Below are positions 27,936 to 37,260 of a stretch of DNA of 43,658 nt, in pieces (position 1 is the first letter of the stretch; each line of letters starts with the position of its first letter). Source of the stretch: Dehalococcoidia bacterium (GTDB taxonomy: Bacteria > Chloroflexota > Dehalococcoidia > Dehalococcoidales > E44-bin46); contig JAUWIC010000016.1 of NCBI GenBank assembly GCA_030605575.1, positions 1 through 43,658 of the forward strand. The letters are read 5' to 3'. The notes below the pieces were generated by a model that did no database searches, was not told the DNA's origin, and was given only the letters and a program-made list of their open reading frames with translations. The translations under genes and the position numbers were made by a program.

Positions 27936-28472
27936 ATGGCAGAAAAAAAGGCGAAGGTTGAGTCAGGCACGGGAGAGGAATCGGCTGAGGTCGAAAAGCA
28001 GCCGTCGGCAGAGAGAGCAGTAAAAAAACCTAAGGCAGTTAAAGCCGATGTTAGTCAGCCGAAAGCTCCTGCCCAAGCCGGGAAAGGGCAGAAAACAGCT
28101 ATTGAGGACATAATGGCGGCCATAAAGAATATGACGGTGCTTGAACTGTCAGAGTTGGTAAAGACTCTGGAGACTGAGTTTGGAGTTAGCGCTGCTGCCC
28201 CGGTAGTAGCTGCTCCGGCAGCGGCAGGAGCCGAAGCCGCAGCTCCAGCTGCTGAGGAGAAGACAGAGTTTAACGTGATTCTTAAGGAGGCAGGGGCTAA
28301 TAGGATTAGTGTGATTAGAGCCGTGCGGGAGTTGACCACCTTAGGGCTGAAGGAGTCCAAGGACTTGGTGGAGAGTGCCCCGACAGCAGTCAAGGAAGGG
28401 GTTAGTAAGGATGAGGCCGCCGCTGCCAGGCAGAAACTGGAAGCGGCTGGGGCTACTGTTGAGGTTACATAA
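27936..28472 (+). CDS. rplL: 50S ribosomal protein L7/L12 with Lys/Glu/Ala-rich N-terminal extension
   Basis: [28 protein letters not shown]; about 55 extra N-terminal residues. Confidence 0.95.
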   Translation: MAEKKAKVESGTGEESAEVEKQPSAERAVKKPKAVKADVSQPKAPAQAGKGQKTAIEDIMAAIKNMTVLELSELVKTLETEFGVSAAAPVVAAPAAAGAEAAAPAAEEKTEFNVILKEAGANRISVIRAVRELTTLGLKESKDLVESAPTAVKEGVSKDEAAAARQKLEAAGATVEVT

Positions 28473-28561
28473 AATTAGAGGTAATCTCCCCAGTCTGGTT
28501 GCAAACGGCGCTGGTAGGGCATATAATTCCTGTTGAGGTCTCTTATAGGGAGAGGTGGGAG

Positions 28562-28819
28562 ATGCCTTATCCCGATAGCTTCATACTAATGGTTATGGGT
28601 GCTGCCTTTGTCGGCGTTGGCATAGCCGTGTTTTTCTGGGGCAGGAGACAGGAGAAGAGCTACTATAATGCCCTATCTAGCCGCACTGATTTGAGAGAGT
28701 TTTTACAGCGTTCACCAGAACACCCCCAGCATAGTTCAGTAAAGATAGGGGGTTGGATAAGCATTATTGTTGGCTTGGTCATGCTCAGTATAGGTGGTGG
28801 CTTGCGGCTTTGGGGATGA
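28562..28819 (+). CDS. Small membrane protein
   Basis: Two hydrophobic segments; in the frame of ORF 28499-28819. Confidence 0.5.
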   Translation: MPYPDSFILMVMGAAFVGVGIAVFFWGRRQEKSYYNALSSRTDLREFLQRSPEHPQHSSVKIGGWISIIVGLVMLSIGGGLRLWG

Positions 28820-28844
28820 GACTCTTTATCATCCTCACCCTCTT

Positions 28845-28950
28845 TATGCACCCTAAAAAATCTTTGATTTTTCAGGGAACCCGCTTTATCCCCCTCTCCT
28901 TCAAAGGAGAGGGGGACTTTCTTTTTGAAGGGGCTTCGCCCCTTTAATCT
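28845..28950. repeat. Palindromic intergenic repeat, copy R5 (inverted relative to R1-R4)
   Basis: AAATCTTTGATTTTTCAGGGAACCCGCTTTATCCCCCTCTCCTTCAAAGGAGAGGGGG and GGGGCTTCGCCCC; reverse complement of R4 modules. Confidence 0.75.
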
Positions 28951-28998
28951 ACCCTTCGTAAAGGGCTTCTTCTTTATGTCCTCTCCAAATCCGCCTAG

Positions 28999-29068
28999 CT
29001 ACAGCATTCGTCTTGGTCTGTACTGGATGGCTTCAGCCAGGTGATGGGCTTTAATAATGTCAGCATTT
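28999..29068 (-). pseudogene. Duplicated 3' end of comM-like gene
   Basis: Encodes NADIIKAHHLAEAIQYRPRRML*, same as the C-terminus at 29545-29614. Confidence 0.85.
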
Positions 29069-29211
29069 AATGTCCAAATAGTTTCAAGGCGAGGGGGTAT
29101 ATATTCTTTACTCCGTAACTTTGGCTTGTTTAGTCTTGACAATTCGAGAATATATGTGTACCGTTTTAATAGCAATTCATGCGATAAGTATTTCAAAAAG
29201 GAGATAGTGTA

Positions 29212-29505
29212 ATGGCCACTTATATGATGCTTTTTCTACTTGCCGGTAGAGGTACGGAGGATCTTAAAAATAGTCCCGCTAGGGTGGAGGCGGCTAAGGA
29301 AACATTTAAAGCTGTGGGTGCGCATGTTAAAGCGTTCTATTTATTAATGGGTGAATATGAAATGGCCTTCGTGGTGGAAGCGCCGGACGATGAAACTATA
29401 ATGAAAGCGGCTCTTACTCTTGGTTCGCAGGGTAGCGTGCGTACCGAAACCCTCCGTGCCTTTACAGAGGACGAATACAAGCGGATTATCGCTGATTTGA
29501 GCTAA
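29212..29505 (+). CDS. GYD domain protein
   Basis: 97 aa, MATYMMLFLLAGRGTEDLKNSPARVEAAKETFKAVGAHVKAFYLLMGEYE. Confidence 0.8.
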   Translation: MATYMMLFLLAGRGTEDLKNSPARVEAAKETFKAVGAHVKAFYLLMGEYEMAFVVEAPDDETIMKAALTLGSQGSVRTETLRAFTEDEYKRIIADLS

Positions 29506-29544
29506 GCATAGCGATTAACTTAACTATTTTTTACCCTGGCTGGC

Positions 29545-30348
29545 TTACAGCATCCGTCTTGGTCTATACTGGATAGCCTCAGCCAGGTGATGGGCTTTAA
29601 TTATATCAGCATTTTCTAAATCGGCAATGGTGCGGGCCAGCTTTAAGATGCGGTGGAAAGCTCGGGCGGAAAGATAAAGCTGTTTCATAGCGGCTTTAAG
29701 CAAGCTCTGGGCTGATTCTTCCGCCTGACAGAACGCTCGTACCTCGGGCGGCGTCATTTCAGCGTTGCAGGTTAGTTTTGTTCCTTCAAAGCGCTTTTGT
29801 TGTATCGAACGGGCAGCCTTAACCCTGGCCTGGACCTTGTCTGATTGTTCCCCTAATCTGTCATCGGCTAGCTTTTCGTAGTCAATGTGGGGCACTTCAA
29901 CAAATATATCCACCCGGTCAATGAATGGTCCGCTAATACGCTTCTGATATCGGGAAACCAGGCTGGGAGAGCAGGTACACTGTCTAAATGGGTCGCCATA
30001 GAAGCCGCAGGGGCAGGGGTTCATAGCTCCGACCAGCATAAAGTTGGCGGGGAAGGTTACGCTGCCTTGAGCCCGGCTGATGGTAATTACCTTGTCCTCC
30101 AGAGGCTGGCGCAGTATCTCAAGTAGGGAATGTCCAAATTCAGGGAGCTCATCAAGGAACAGAACCCCACGATGACTAAGGCTTATTTCACCCGGTCTTG
30201 GCCAGTGCCCGCCACCGACCAGGCCAGTGAGTGTTGCGGATGTGAAACCCGAACTCATACGTCTCCTTGCCTCGCTTAGCGCCACTCCTACCATGTAGCG
30301 GATGCCTTGTCGGTATAAAATGGTGGCTGCCAAATCTATGCGATACAT
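29545..30348 (-). pseudogene. 5'-truncated YifB/ComM-type Mg-chelatase-like ATPase
   Basis: LVGGGHWPRPGEISLSHRGVLFLDELPEF...NPCPCGFYGDP...; lacks the Walker A N-terminal half; homology breaks near 30240. Confidence 0.8.
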
Positions 30349-31316
30349 GCACTACATTTGCCGGGAATAATCTCTTGCTTGGCGAACTCGCCCAATTCAT
30401 GAGAGAGCAATTCCTTAAGAGAATCTATTTCCGCTGTCATTTTAAGGATTCCCTTAACGAGGGGAAGTTCCCGCTGCTCTCTCCCCAGCTTTCGGTGCAC
30501 GGTCTTCACTGCCTCGAACTCGTCAGGGTAAATACACGCCAGAGGTGTTGGGCCACTTAACTCAGTAAGGATACACAAGTTATTCCTTTCACTCGTTCTC
30601 TTATATTCCAAATCCCCGGTTCTGTCTGAAAAGCCACCGCTATAGATAGTCCACCAGAAGCCCTCATACAAGCCGTGTGCCCATTGCCCAGTGCCAAGCT
30701 GCTTCTCTATTTTAATCTTCTCTTGAATCAACTGTCGGGTGCTCACCTGTAAGCGATGGCATTCTTCAACCCACTTGCCACCGAGCTGACACCATTCTTC
30801 TAATTTCTGCAATAGTTTTCTATTCCCTGTCGAGTGCAGATGCTCCATTACCAGATTGAACTCCTCGCTGAACCTTAGCCTGTAGCTACCATCATCCGCC
30901 TGTTGCCATCGAATAAGCCGAGGTGGATAGTCGAATGCTCTCTGCCCCTTTGAAAGGTCGGATATATCAAGGTGCTCTGGTAATGGAAGTGTCAGTTCAC
31001 CGTACAGTTTTTTGACTCCTTGTCGAATGTCCTCAAGGTGAGCCAACTGCCGTTGCCATCTTACCAGGTGCACAAGCTGAACTTGGTTCGACAATTTTGT
31101 AGAAGGAGTTACCTTGGTCACCTTCTGCTTCTCAATTTCTTCCCTTGAGAAGCGGTAATGACCTTCATCTCCGATACGACGTAGAGTGGGTAAGAAGCCT
31201 CTATTGGCTAGATATGTGACTGTCCGCCTAGGAATGCTTAGCTCTTTTGCTACGTCACCTGTCGTCAGCACGTCCTTAGCCTTGCCTATTTTGCCTGTTT
31301 TGCCCTTGTTAGACAT
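30336..31316 (-). CDS. MerR-type HTH protein
   Basis: VLTTGDVAKELSIPRRTVTYLANRGFLPTLRRIGDEGHYRFSREEIE. Confidence 0.75.
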   Translation of the reverse strand: MSNKGKTGKIGKAKDVLTTGDVAKELSIPRRTVTYLANRGFLPTLRRIGDEGHYRFSREEIEKQKVTKVTPSTKLSNQVQLVHLVRWQRQLAHLEDIRQGVKKLYGELTLPLPEHLDISDLSKGQRAFDYPPRLIRWQQADDGSYRLRFSEEFNLVMEHLHSTGNRKLLQKLEEWCQLGGKWVEECHRLQVSTRQLIQEKIKIEKQLGTGQWAHGLYEGFWWTIYSGGFSDRTGDLEYKRTSERNNLCILTELSGPTPLACIYPDEFEAVKTVHRKLGREQRELPLVKGILKMTAEIDSLKELLSHELGEFAKQEIIPGKCSACIA

Positions 31317-31369
31317 AAGTGGAAGCCCTGTTTATTCTTAAATTTAATTGTAGCATTTTTTGGGGAATT

Positions 31370-31561
31370 ATGAATAGGTTCCAATTGATTACTCTGCGCT
31401 TGCGAGCAGGGTTAAAACAATGGCAATTGGCCCAGCTTCTTGGCATAAACCAAACCAGTCTTTGCGATTTGGAAAGAGGCAGACGACCAATTACGCCTGA
31501 AATTGTGGAGAGAATCAAGAAGGTCATTGATGAAGCAAAAGCCGTTGGCCAGAGAACATAA
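31370..31561 (+). CDS. XRE family HTH regulator
   Basis: MNRFQLITLRLRAGLKQWQLAQLLGINQTSLCDLERGRRPITPEIVERIKKV; internal ATG of ORF 31319-31561. Confidence 0.75.
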   Translation: MNRFQLITLRLRAGLKQWQLAQLLGINQTSLCDLERGRRPITPEIVERIKKVIDEAKAVGQRT

Positions 31562-31764
31562 GCCAGATGGGCTATCACCACAAGCCAGAGCGCATGCGCT
31601 GGCTATAGCCCGCCTGCTGCTGCTTAGCGCAATTCGTGGCAGGGGTAAGCCTAGCCGTGCCGGCACTGGGGAATCAGGGGAGACCCCTGACGAAAAAGGA
31701 GCGCCGCCTCCGCCGAGTCTAAGAAGGGCCTGAGCGGGAAGCGGCTAAGAAGGGAGATATTACC

Positions 31765-33999
31765 TTGAACCGAGAAAATTATAACACGGGCGAAAGCCGA
31801 AATCAAAGGCTGTCGTTATCACCCCACCATTTGGAGGACTTGCGCCGCTCTGGCCTGAGTGACGATACCATTGAAGCTCTAGGCTTCTACTCAGCAACTG
31901 CTGCTCAAGGCAAAGCCATTCTAGGCTTTGATGCTGGGCCGGGATTGGTCATCCCCTACCCCTGTGTAGGTGGAGCCAAGCCATTCTGGAGAGTAAAGCC
32001 TGACAACCCCCCGATTATCGAGGGCAAGCCGGCTAAATATCTTTCTCCGAAGGGTGCCATGGTCAGAGCTTACATTCCGCCCAAAAGCTGGGAGGCACTC
32101 AAAGACCCTAAAACTCCTGTCATCATCTCTGAGGGGGAGAAAAAGGCAGCCAAGGCGGACCAGGAGGACTTCCCTTGCATCGGCTTAGGTGGTGTTTGGT
32201 CTTTCTATCAGGAGCATCGCCTCATCTCCGAATTGGCGCAATTGCAATGGAGGGGCAGGCCCACCATTATCGCTAATGACTCCGACATAACTGAGAAAAG
32301 TGAGGTAAAAGAAGCCACCTTTATTCTGGAGCGTGAGCTAGTAACACGGGAGGCTCAGCTAAGAGTCATCCATTTCAAGCCCGCCCCTGACGGCTCAAAG
32401 GTAGGACTCGACGATTTTCTGGTGTCTCAAGGCTCTGAAGCATTGAAGCAGTTCCTAGGACAAGGCAAATCTGCTCTTATATGGGAAATTGAAGACATTA
32501 CTCACCTATCAACCCAGGACCGGCTTCAAGCTCTCCAAGACCTTTTTAAGAAGCTGGCTCAAGTCGAACCAGTGGAGCTAGAACAATATCGTGTCCTTTG
32601 CTTAGAGCAATTGAAGATTCCTCGGCGAGACTTTCAAGCTCAGTTGAATAAAGCCAAAGAGGAATTGGAATACTTAAGGTTTGTAGACAGAACAGTGGCT
32701 GAAGAGGTCAAGAAGACACCTCCGCCACCGAACCCAGAGGTTCAAGCCCGCGCTCACGCAGTCCTCAAAGACCCTGCACTACTCTACCGAGTGGGGAAAA
32801 TGGTTCAATCCTTGGGTGTAGCCGGCGAGGATTCCAATATTCGCATTCTCTATTTGGCCATAACCTCTCGTATCACCGACCAGCCTATCTCTATCACGCC
32901 CAAAGGGGAAAGTGCGAGCGGCAAATCCTACGTGGTGGGGAAGGTCCTCGAAATGTTCCCACCGTCAGCATATCTGCTGATGACGGGGATGAGCAGACAA
33001 GCACTTCTTTATATGGTTGAGGAGGAATCCTTCGCTCATAGAACGATTGTGATTTTTGAGCGATGGGGCGCTGAAGCAGCAGACTACAATATCCGAACAC
33101 TGCAAAGCGAAGGCAAGGTCATTTTTTGGGTGCCTGAAAAGGACCCCGGCACAAATAAGTGGATAACTCGGCGGCTAGAGAAAGAAGGCCCGACAAATTT
33201 CATCATTACTACTACCAGTCCCGAGTTATCTCCAGAAAGCGAGACTCGCCATTGGTCGTTAATTATGGATGAGTCACCGAGGTTAACCCTTGCAGCCAAG
33301 GTAGAGTCAGCTAAACGTTATGAAGGTAGCTTTGGATTGACCGAGGCAGAGGTGGCAGTCTGGCGCCGGGCACAGGAGTCATTAAAGTTGTGGAAGGTTC
33401 GCATTCCTTATGGCGAGTGGCTAGCAGAGCATACACCAAACCGGCCCCTGAGGATGCGCCGGGATTTTAATAAACTTCTGGCGCTCATCGAGGTCATTGC
33501 CCTCTTGCACCAGTATCAGCGCCAAAGTAAGGGTGATACGCTGACTGCAGGACTTGAGGACTACTTTATGGCAAGGGAATTGGTAGAGCTAGTGTTCCCA
33601 GCTTCCCTAGCTGGTATTAATAAAAAGGTCGAGGCACTGGTTTCCGAGGTTGAGCGTCTTCATCAAGAGAAGGCAGCTAGCGGAGATGAAAGCCTAGTGG
33701 TGAAGCCGACGGAAATAGCTTCCGCCCTGGACACTAGTTCGTCCTCAGTTTCCCGGTGGCTAAAGCCAGCCGTAGAGGCTGGATTGGTGGAGGTAGTCAG
33801 TGAGACGGCTAAAGGACGCATCAAGTCCGTAAGCCCCGGCTTCAGTAAGAGCCAGATGCCTAGTGCTTTGCCGTCCGTTGAGGAACTAGCCGGGGCATTC
33901 CCTGAGCTGGCAACCGGATTTAAAGCTGTGCATCCACTGACGGGTGAGGAGATGGTGTTGGAACAGGAAACAGCAACATCGGAGGCAAAAAATTTTTGA
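31765..33999 (+). CDS. DUF3854 (TOPRIM-like) primase plus ATPase replication protein
   Basis: VIISEGEKKAAKADQE..., ANDSD; SASGKSYVVGKVLEMFPPS P-loop-like. Confidence 0.75.
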   Translation: MNRENYNTGESRNQRLSLSPHHLEDLRRSGLSDDTIEALGFYSATAAQGKAILGFDAGPGLVIPYPCVGGAKPFWRVKPDNPPIIEGKPAKYLSPKGAMVRAYIPPKSWEALKDPKTPVIISEGEKKAAKADQEDFPCIGLGGVWSFYQEHRLISELAQLQWRGRPTIIANDSDITEKSEVKEATFILERELVTREAQLRVIHFKPAPDGSKVGLDDFLVSQGSEALKQFLGQGKSALIWEIEDITHLSTQDRLQALQDLFKKLAQVEPVELEQYRVLCLEQLKIPRRDFQAQLNKAKEELEYLRFVDRTVAEEVKKTPPPPNPEVQARAHAVLKDPALLYRVGKMVQSLGVAGEDSNIRILYLAITSRITDQPISITPKGESASGKSYVVGKVLEMFPPSAYLLMTGMSRQALLYMVEEESFAHRTIVIFERWGAEAADYNIRTLQSEGKVIFWVPEKDPGTNKWITRRLEKEGPTNFIITTTSPELSPESETRHWSLIMDESPRLTLAAKVESAKRYEGSFGLTEAEVAVWRRAQESLKLWKVRIPYGEWLAEHTPNRPLRMRRDFNKLLALIEVIALLHQYQRQSKGDTLTAGLEDYFMARELVELVFPASLAGINKKVEALVSEVERLHQEKAASGDESLVVKPTEIASALDTSSSSVSRWLKPAVEAGLVEVVSETAKGRIKSVSPGFSKSQMPSALPSVEELAGAFPELATGFKAVHPLTGEEMVLEQETATSEAKNF

Positions 34000-34008
34000 C
34001 ATAGGGTT

Positions 34009-34190
34009 GTGAAACTATGAAACACCTGATGCCACAGATAGAGAGGCAGATAGGAAAAATGTTGTTGCAAGCTAGTGAAATACATGAAATAACGCCAGAG
34101 TGTTTCACTTATTGCAATAGCTTGGTGAAACACCCCCAAGATACAAAATAACGGGACGCTAGATACGAGGCACTAAAGTGTTTCATTGTT
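34009..34190. promoter_or_regulatory. Iteron/operator-like cluster: repeated TGAAACAC / GTGTTTCA incl. GTGTTTCAC-N16-GTGAAACAC
   Basis: Motif at 34009, 34018, 34100-34108, 34125-34133 and 34178-34185. Confidence 0.6.
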
Positions 34191-34227
34191 GCAGAGGAGT
34201 ATTGGAGACATTTTTTAGAGGTTAGCC

Positions 34228-34533
34228 GTGCGGTTCAAACTGGTGAAAACAGGGAAGAGCTACGGAGAGGAAAAAGGGGAAACCGCCACTGCCGAAGCTA
34301 AAACCGTTGCTGAGGTGGAGGAAGAGGCCATCGTCCCACCTATTATCTGGAAGACGGGGAATATACTTCAGCTTCGCTCAACCTTGGTATGGAAAGAGGC
34401 AGAGGTGATAAGGCTGAAGGCACAACTTACAGGTGCCCCGAGGATAGACTCGTATGCTCTAAACCAAATCCGAAATCTGGAGGGCCATATCGCTGACATT
34501 AGAAGGTGGCTGGCTGAGGCTAAGACGGCATGA
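34228..34533 (+). CDS. Hypothetical protein
   Basis: 101 aa ORF in element 2. Confidence 0.5.
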   Translation: MRFKLVKTGKSYGEEKGETATAEAKTVAEVEEEAIVPPIIWKTGNILQLRSTLVWKEAEVIRLKAQLTGAPRIDSYALNQIRNLEGHIADIRRWLAEAKTA

Positions 34534-34663
34534 TAAGCCAGCTCGTGATGTAGGCTTTAGCAACTAAAACTGGAGGCTATTGTTGTTGCCATTGGCATCC
34601 TGACGGGCAATACCCTTTGGGCTGATAGATGTAAGAAGTATTGATAATAAGGCGAGGGATAAG

Positions 34664-34945
34664 ATGACCACAAAAAGGAAATTAAGCTCATATGAAAAGG
34701 AAACGATAATCAACTTCAATGAAGCCGAACCTGTTGCTTATATCTTCACCTATAACAAGGCGTGGCAAAAACATCTGGAAGGTAAGCTAGGTTTGAAGCC
34801 GACGATGGATAACGGCTTTGGTGGCAGGGGATATGAAATATCCAAAGATAGGATCAAGCCACCACGGGCTAAAAAGAAACTATCACCTGAGACCAGAGCA
34901 AAGTTAGTTAAAAGAGGCAAAGCATTACAGAAAACCTTATTCTAA
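34664..34945 (+). CDS. Small hypothetical protein common-looking in mobile elements
   Basis: 93 aa MTTKRKLSSYEKETIINFNEAEPVAYIFTYNKAWQKHLEGK. Confidence 0.65.
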   Translation: MTTKRKLSSYEKETIINFNEAEPVAYIFTYNKAWQKHLEGKLGLKPTMDNGFGGRGYEISKDRIKPPRAKKKLSPETRAKLVKRGKALQKTLF

Positions 34946-35028
34946 GCGCCAGACCACAAGTTATAACTATAAAATTAGAAGATAAAAGGCAAAGTTAATA
35001 GCCAAACATCTTGAAACAAGGTTAAGCA

Positions 35029-35571
35029 ATGAAAAAGGCTTGTATTTACAGCCGTGTAAGCACAGGTGAGCAGGATACCCAGAACCAGACCACAGTGTTG
35101 ACTGAATGGGCAAGCCAGCGTGGCTTTGAGGTTGTTGCAGTCTATGAGGAGGAGGAATCCGCCTGGAAAATCGGGCATCAAAGGCAATTAGCTCAGCTAT
35201 TAACCGATGCTAGGAGAGGCAAATTTGCCATTGTGCTGGTATGGGCACTTGATAGATTATCTAGGGAAGGCAGCCTAGCAATCTTAACCTTAGTTCACAA
35301 GCTGGGGACTTACGGGGTTAAGGTTATATCCTATCAAGAATCTTGGACTGAGGCACCGGGCGAGCTGGGGGAGCTACTGTATGCCTTAACTGGCTGGGTA
35401 GCGAGAATGGAGAGCCAGCGCAGGAGTGAGAGGACAAAGGCAGGGTTGAAGAGAGCTTTGGCTCAGGGTAAAAAGCTGGGGAGACCTGTAGGAGCAAAGG
35501 ATAAAAAGAAGCGTAAAAAACGGTCGCCAAGGCTTCCTATCTACGAGACTGTATCTGTGAGTCAAGGTTAA
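35029..35571 (+). CDS. Serine recombinase (resolvase catalytic domain)
   Basis: MKKACIYSRVSTGEQDTQNQ; LDRLSREG. Confidence 0.9.
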   Translation: MKKACIYSRVSTGEQDTQNQTTVLTEWASQRGFEVVAVYEEEESAWKIGHQRQLAQLLTDARRGKFAIVLVWALDRLSREGSLAILTLVHKLGTYGVKVISYQESWTEAPGELGELLYALTGWVARMESQRRSERTKAGLKRALAQGKKLGRPVGAKDKKKRKKRSPRLPIYETVSVSQG

Positions 35572-35665
35572 AAAAGGAACCTTTTTATCAGGACGAGACT
35601 TGCCGATACCTATGATTATGGGCCTCAAGTCTGGGCGAAACGTGCGATGAGAATATCTGTCAGAA

Positions 35666-36361
35666 TTGTGGAAGATGAAGACTTATCTGGAAGTTGCGGA
35701 CATAGGGCTGATGGAGCGAGCTGCGAGCTGCCTGCGCGACAGGCTGCTTGTCAGAATTTTGTTTCGTTTGGGCTGTCGAGTTTCAGAGGCTCTGGCGCTT
35801 AAGGTGAGTGACATAGACTTCGAGCGGGGTACTGTCACAGTTCTGCATCTCAAGATGCGTATCAGGCTATCATGTATTGGGTGTAGGGCAAGGTTAGGCA
35901 AGAGACACCAATTCTGTCCTGAGTGCGGCGAGGAAGTCAGTGAGGCTCAGAAGCGTCAGCAAGAACATCGGCGCGTGAGAGTGTTACCCGTTGATAAACA
36001 CACTCTGGAAATACTAAAGGACTATGTTGGTCGTGACTTATTAACCTCCTATAGTGGATCTATTCTTCTCTTCAGCCTTAACCGGCATCGGGCCTGGCAA
36101 ATAGTGAGAGACTGTGCTAAAAGAGCTGGCCTCGCAGGTTTAGTGAATCCTGAAACCGGAAGGATGAGAGGAGTTAGCCCCCATCGCCTTAGAGATGCCT
36201 TTGCTGTCAATGCCATGAAGCTGGATGACTCTGGTGATGCGCTGAGGCTACTTCAGGAGCATTTGGGGCACGCTAGCTTTAATACCACAGCGAGGTATCG
36301 AAAGGTTGCTGGCGAAGAGCATCGGCGATGGTACAATCATCTCTGGGTTGGAATGGCTTAG
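35666..36361 (+). CDS. Tyrosine recombinase with zinc-ribbon-like insertion
   Basis: LFRLGCRVSEALAL, PHRLRDAF, LLQEHLGHASFNTTARY; inserted CIGC...CPEC. Confidence 0.88.
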   Translation: MWKMKTYLEVADIGLMERAASCLRDRLLVRILFRLGCRVSEALALKVSDIDFERGTVTVLHLKMRIRLSCIGCRARLGKRHQFCPECGEEVSEAQKRQQEHRRVRVLPVDKHTLEILKDYVGRDLLTSYSGSILLFSLNRHRAWQIVRDCAKRAGLAGLVNPETGRMRGVSPHRLRDAFAVNAMKLDDSGDALRLLQEHLGHASFNTTARYRKVAGEEHRRWYNHLWVGMA

Positions 36362-36677
36362 AGACTGCCCACGATGGCCAATGGTGAACAATTCAAGCTA
36401 CTGTTCAATGCAATCTGTGCGGACGGCTTAGCCTAGGACTATCACTCCAATGCCGCACAAAACGTAAGTTGTGTAAGACAGGCTGGTCTTGATCGGGGGT
36501 TCGATTTCATTACTCTACCCAGACCGAGAATCAATATTGTATAGACGCTGCCTAATCCAAGGGCTTTGTAAATCTCGCAAACGCACCGTTTATTTATTAT
36601 GGAATTAGCTTCCCGGCAATAATACCACCCCACATAGCCTAAAGACTGTATACTTCTAAATCTGGTTAGTCAGGCTG

Positions 36678-36992
36678 CTATAACATTACCGCATACAATT
36701 CGACTTGGTGATTTTCCAGGAGTACATCCCACTGTGACATCTGCGCCTGATACTCCGGGTCTGCCACCATCTTCTCAAAAAAGGCTGCCATTTCGGTGAG
36801 GCTATCCCACTCAATCTCCATAACGACGGTATGCATGACATCGCCTCCTCCGGTGAAGGGACGGTACGTCCTCGCCCCAGTAGTTGACATCCCATAGCGA
36901 CTGGAGAGAGCCATGAGCTTTTCAGTAAGCGCCATCGCTTCTGCCATTTTGCCCGGGGCGACTTTCATAATTCCTCGCTGCATTACTTTCAT
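36678..36992 (-). CDS. Putative dimeric alpha-beta barrel (NIPSNAP-like) protein
   Basis: MQRGIMKVAPGKMAEAMALTEKLM...; 104 aa. Confidence 0.5.
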   Translation of the reverse strand: MKVMQRGIMKVAPGKMAEAMALTEKLMALSSRYGMSTTGARTYRPFTGGGDVMHTVVMEIEWDSLTEMAAFFEKMVADPEYQAQMSQWDVLLENHQVELYAVML

Positions 36993-37014
36993 TTGTAGCC
37001 TCCTTTTGTTAAAT

Positions 37015-37164
37015 CTACCGAGCTATTAAAGTAGGATGAATTAACCTGCTATCCGCAGACCAGATATCCAGCTCTAGCTTTACATAGGCATCACCTCCGC
37101 TCAAATCAAAAAAGGCATCAGCCACCGCCATATTATCTAGCGGTACTTGTGCCTCTTTTTCCAT
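37015..37164 (-). CDS. Short ORF MEKEAQVPLDNMAVADAFFDLSGGDAYVKLELDIWSADSRLIHPTLIAR
   Basis: 49 codons, directly upstream of the 36678-36992 gene; no family recognised. Confidence 0.3.
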   Translation of the reverse strand: MEKEAQVPLDNMAVADAFFDLSGGDAYVKLELDIWSADSRLIHPTLIAR

Positions 37165-37260
37165 CCCCCAACTCCTACACTAGCACTACAATTGTGACTA
37201 TTTTAAGGTTAGCTTACGTATGCACACTCCAATTGTACGCCTTTTTACGTAGAGGGGGCA

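Larger units (their letters stand above)
30240..36400. mobile_element. Putative integrated element 2 (boundaries approximate)
   Basis: Disrupted comM at left; MerR, XRE, DUF3854-type primase, serine and tyrosine recombinases. Confidence 0.65.

Noticed and set aside
33663-34139. 158-aa minus-strand ORF over the primase 3' end
   Set aside because: It is antisense to the coding region and to the iteron-like cluster, with no protein family character
36400-36480. TGTGCGG...CCGCACA inverted repeat as element 2 terminus
   Set aside because: The arms are only 7 bp, and no matching copy was found at the left boundary near 30.24-30.36 kb
36460-36560. GGGGGTTCGATTTC segment as a possible tRNA T-arm
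   Set aside because: No matching acceptor, D-arm or anticodon arm could be assembled
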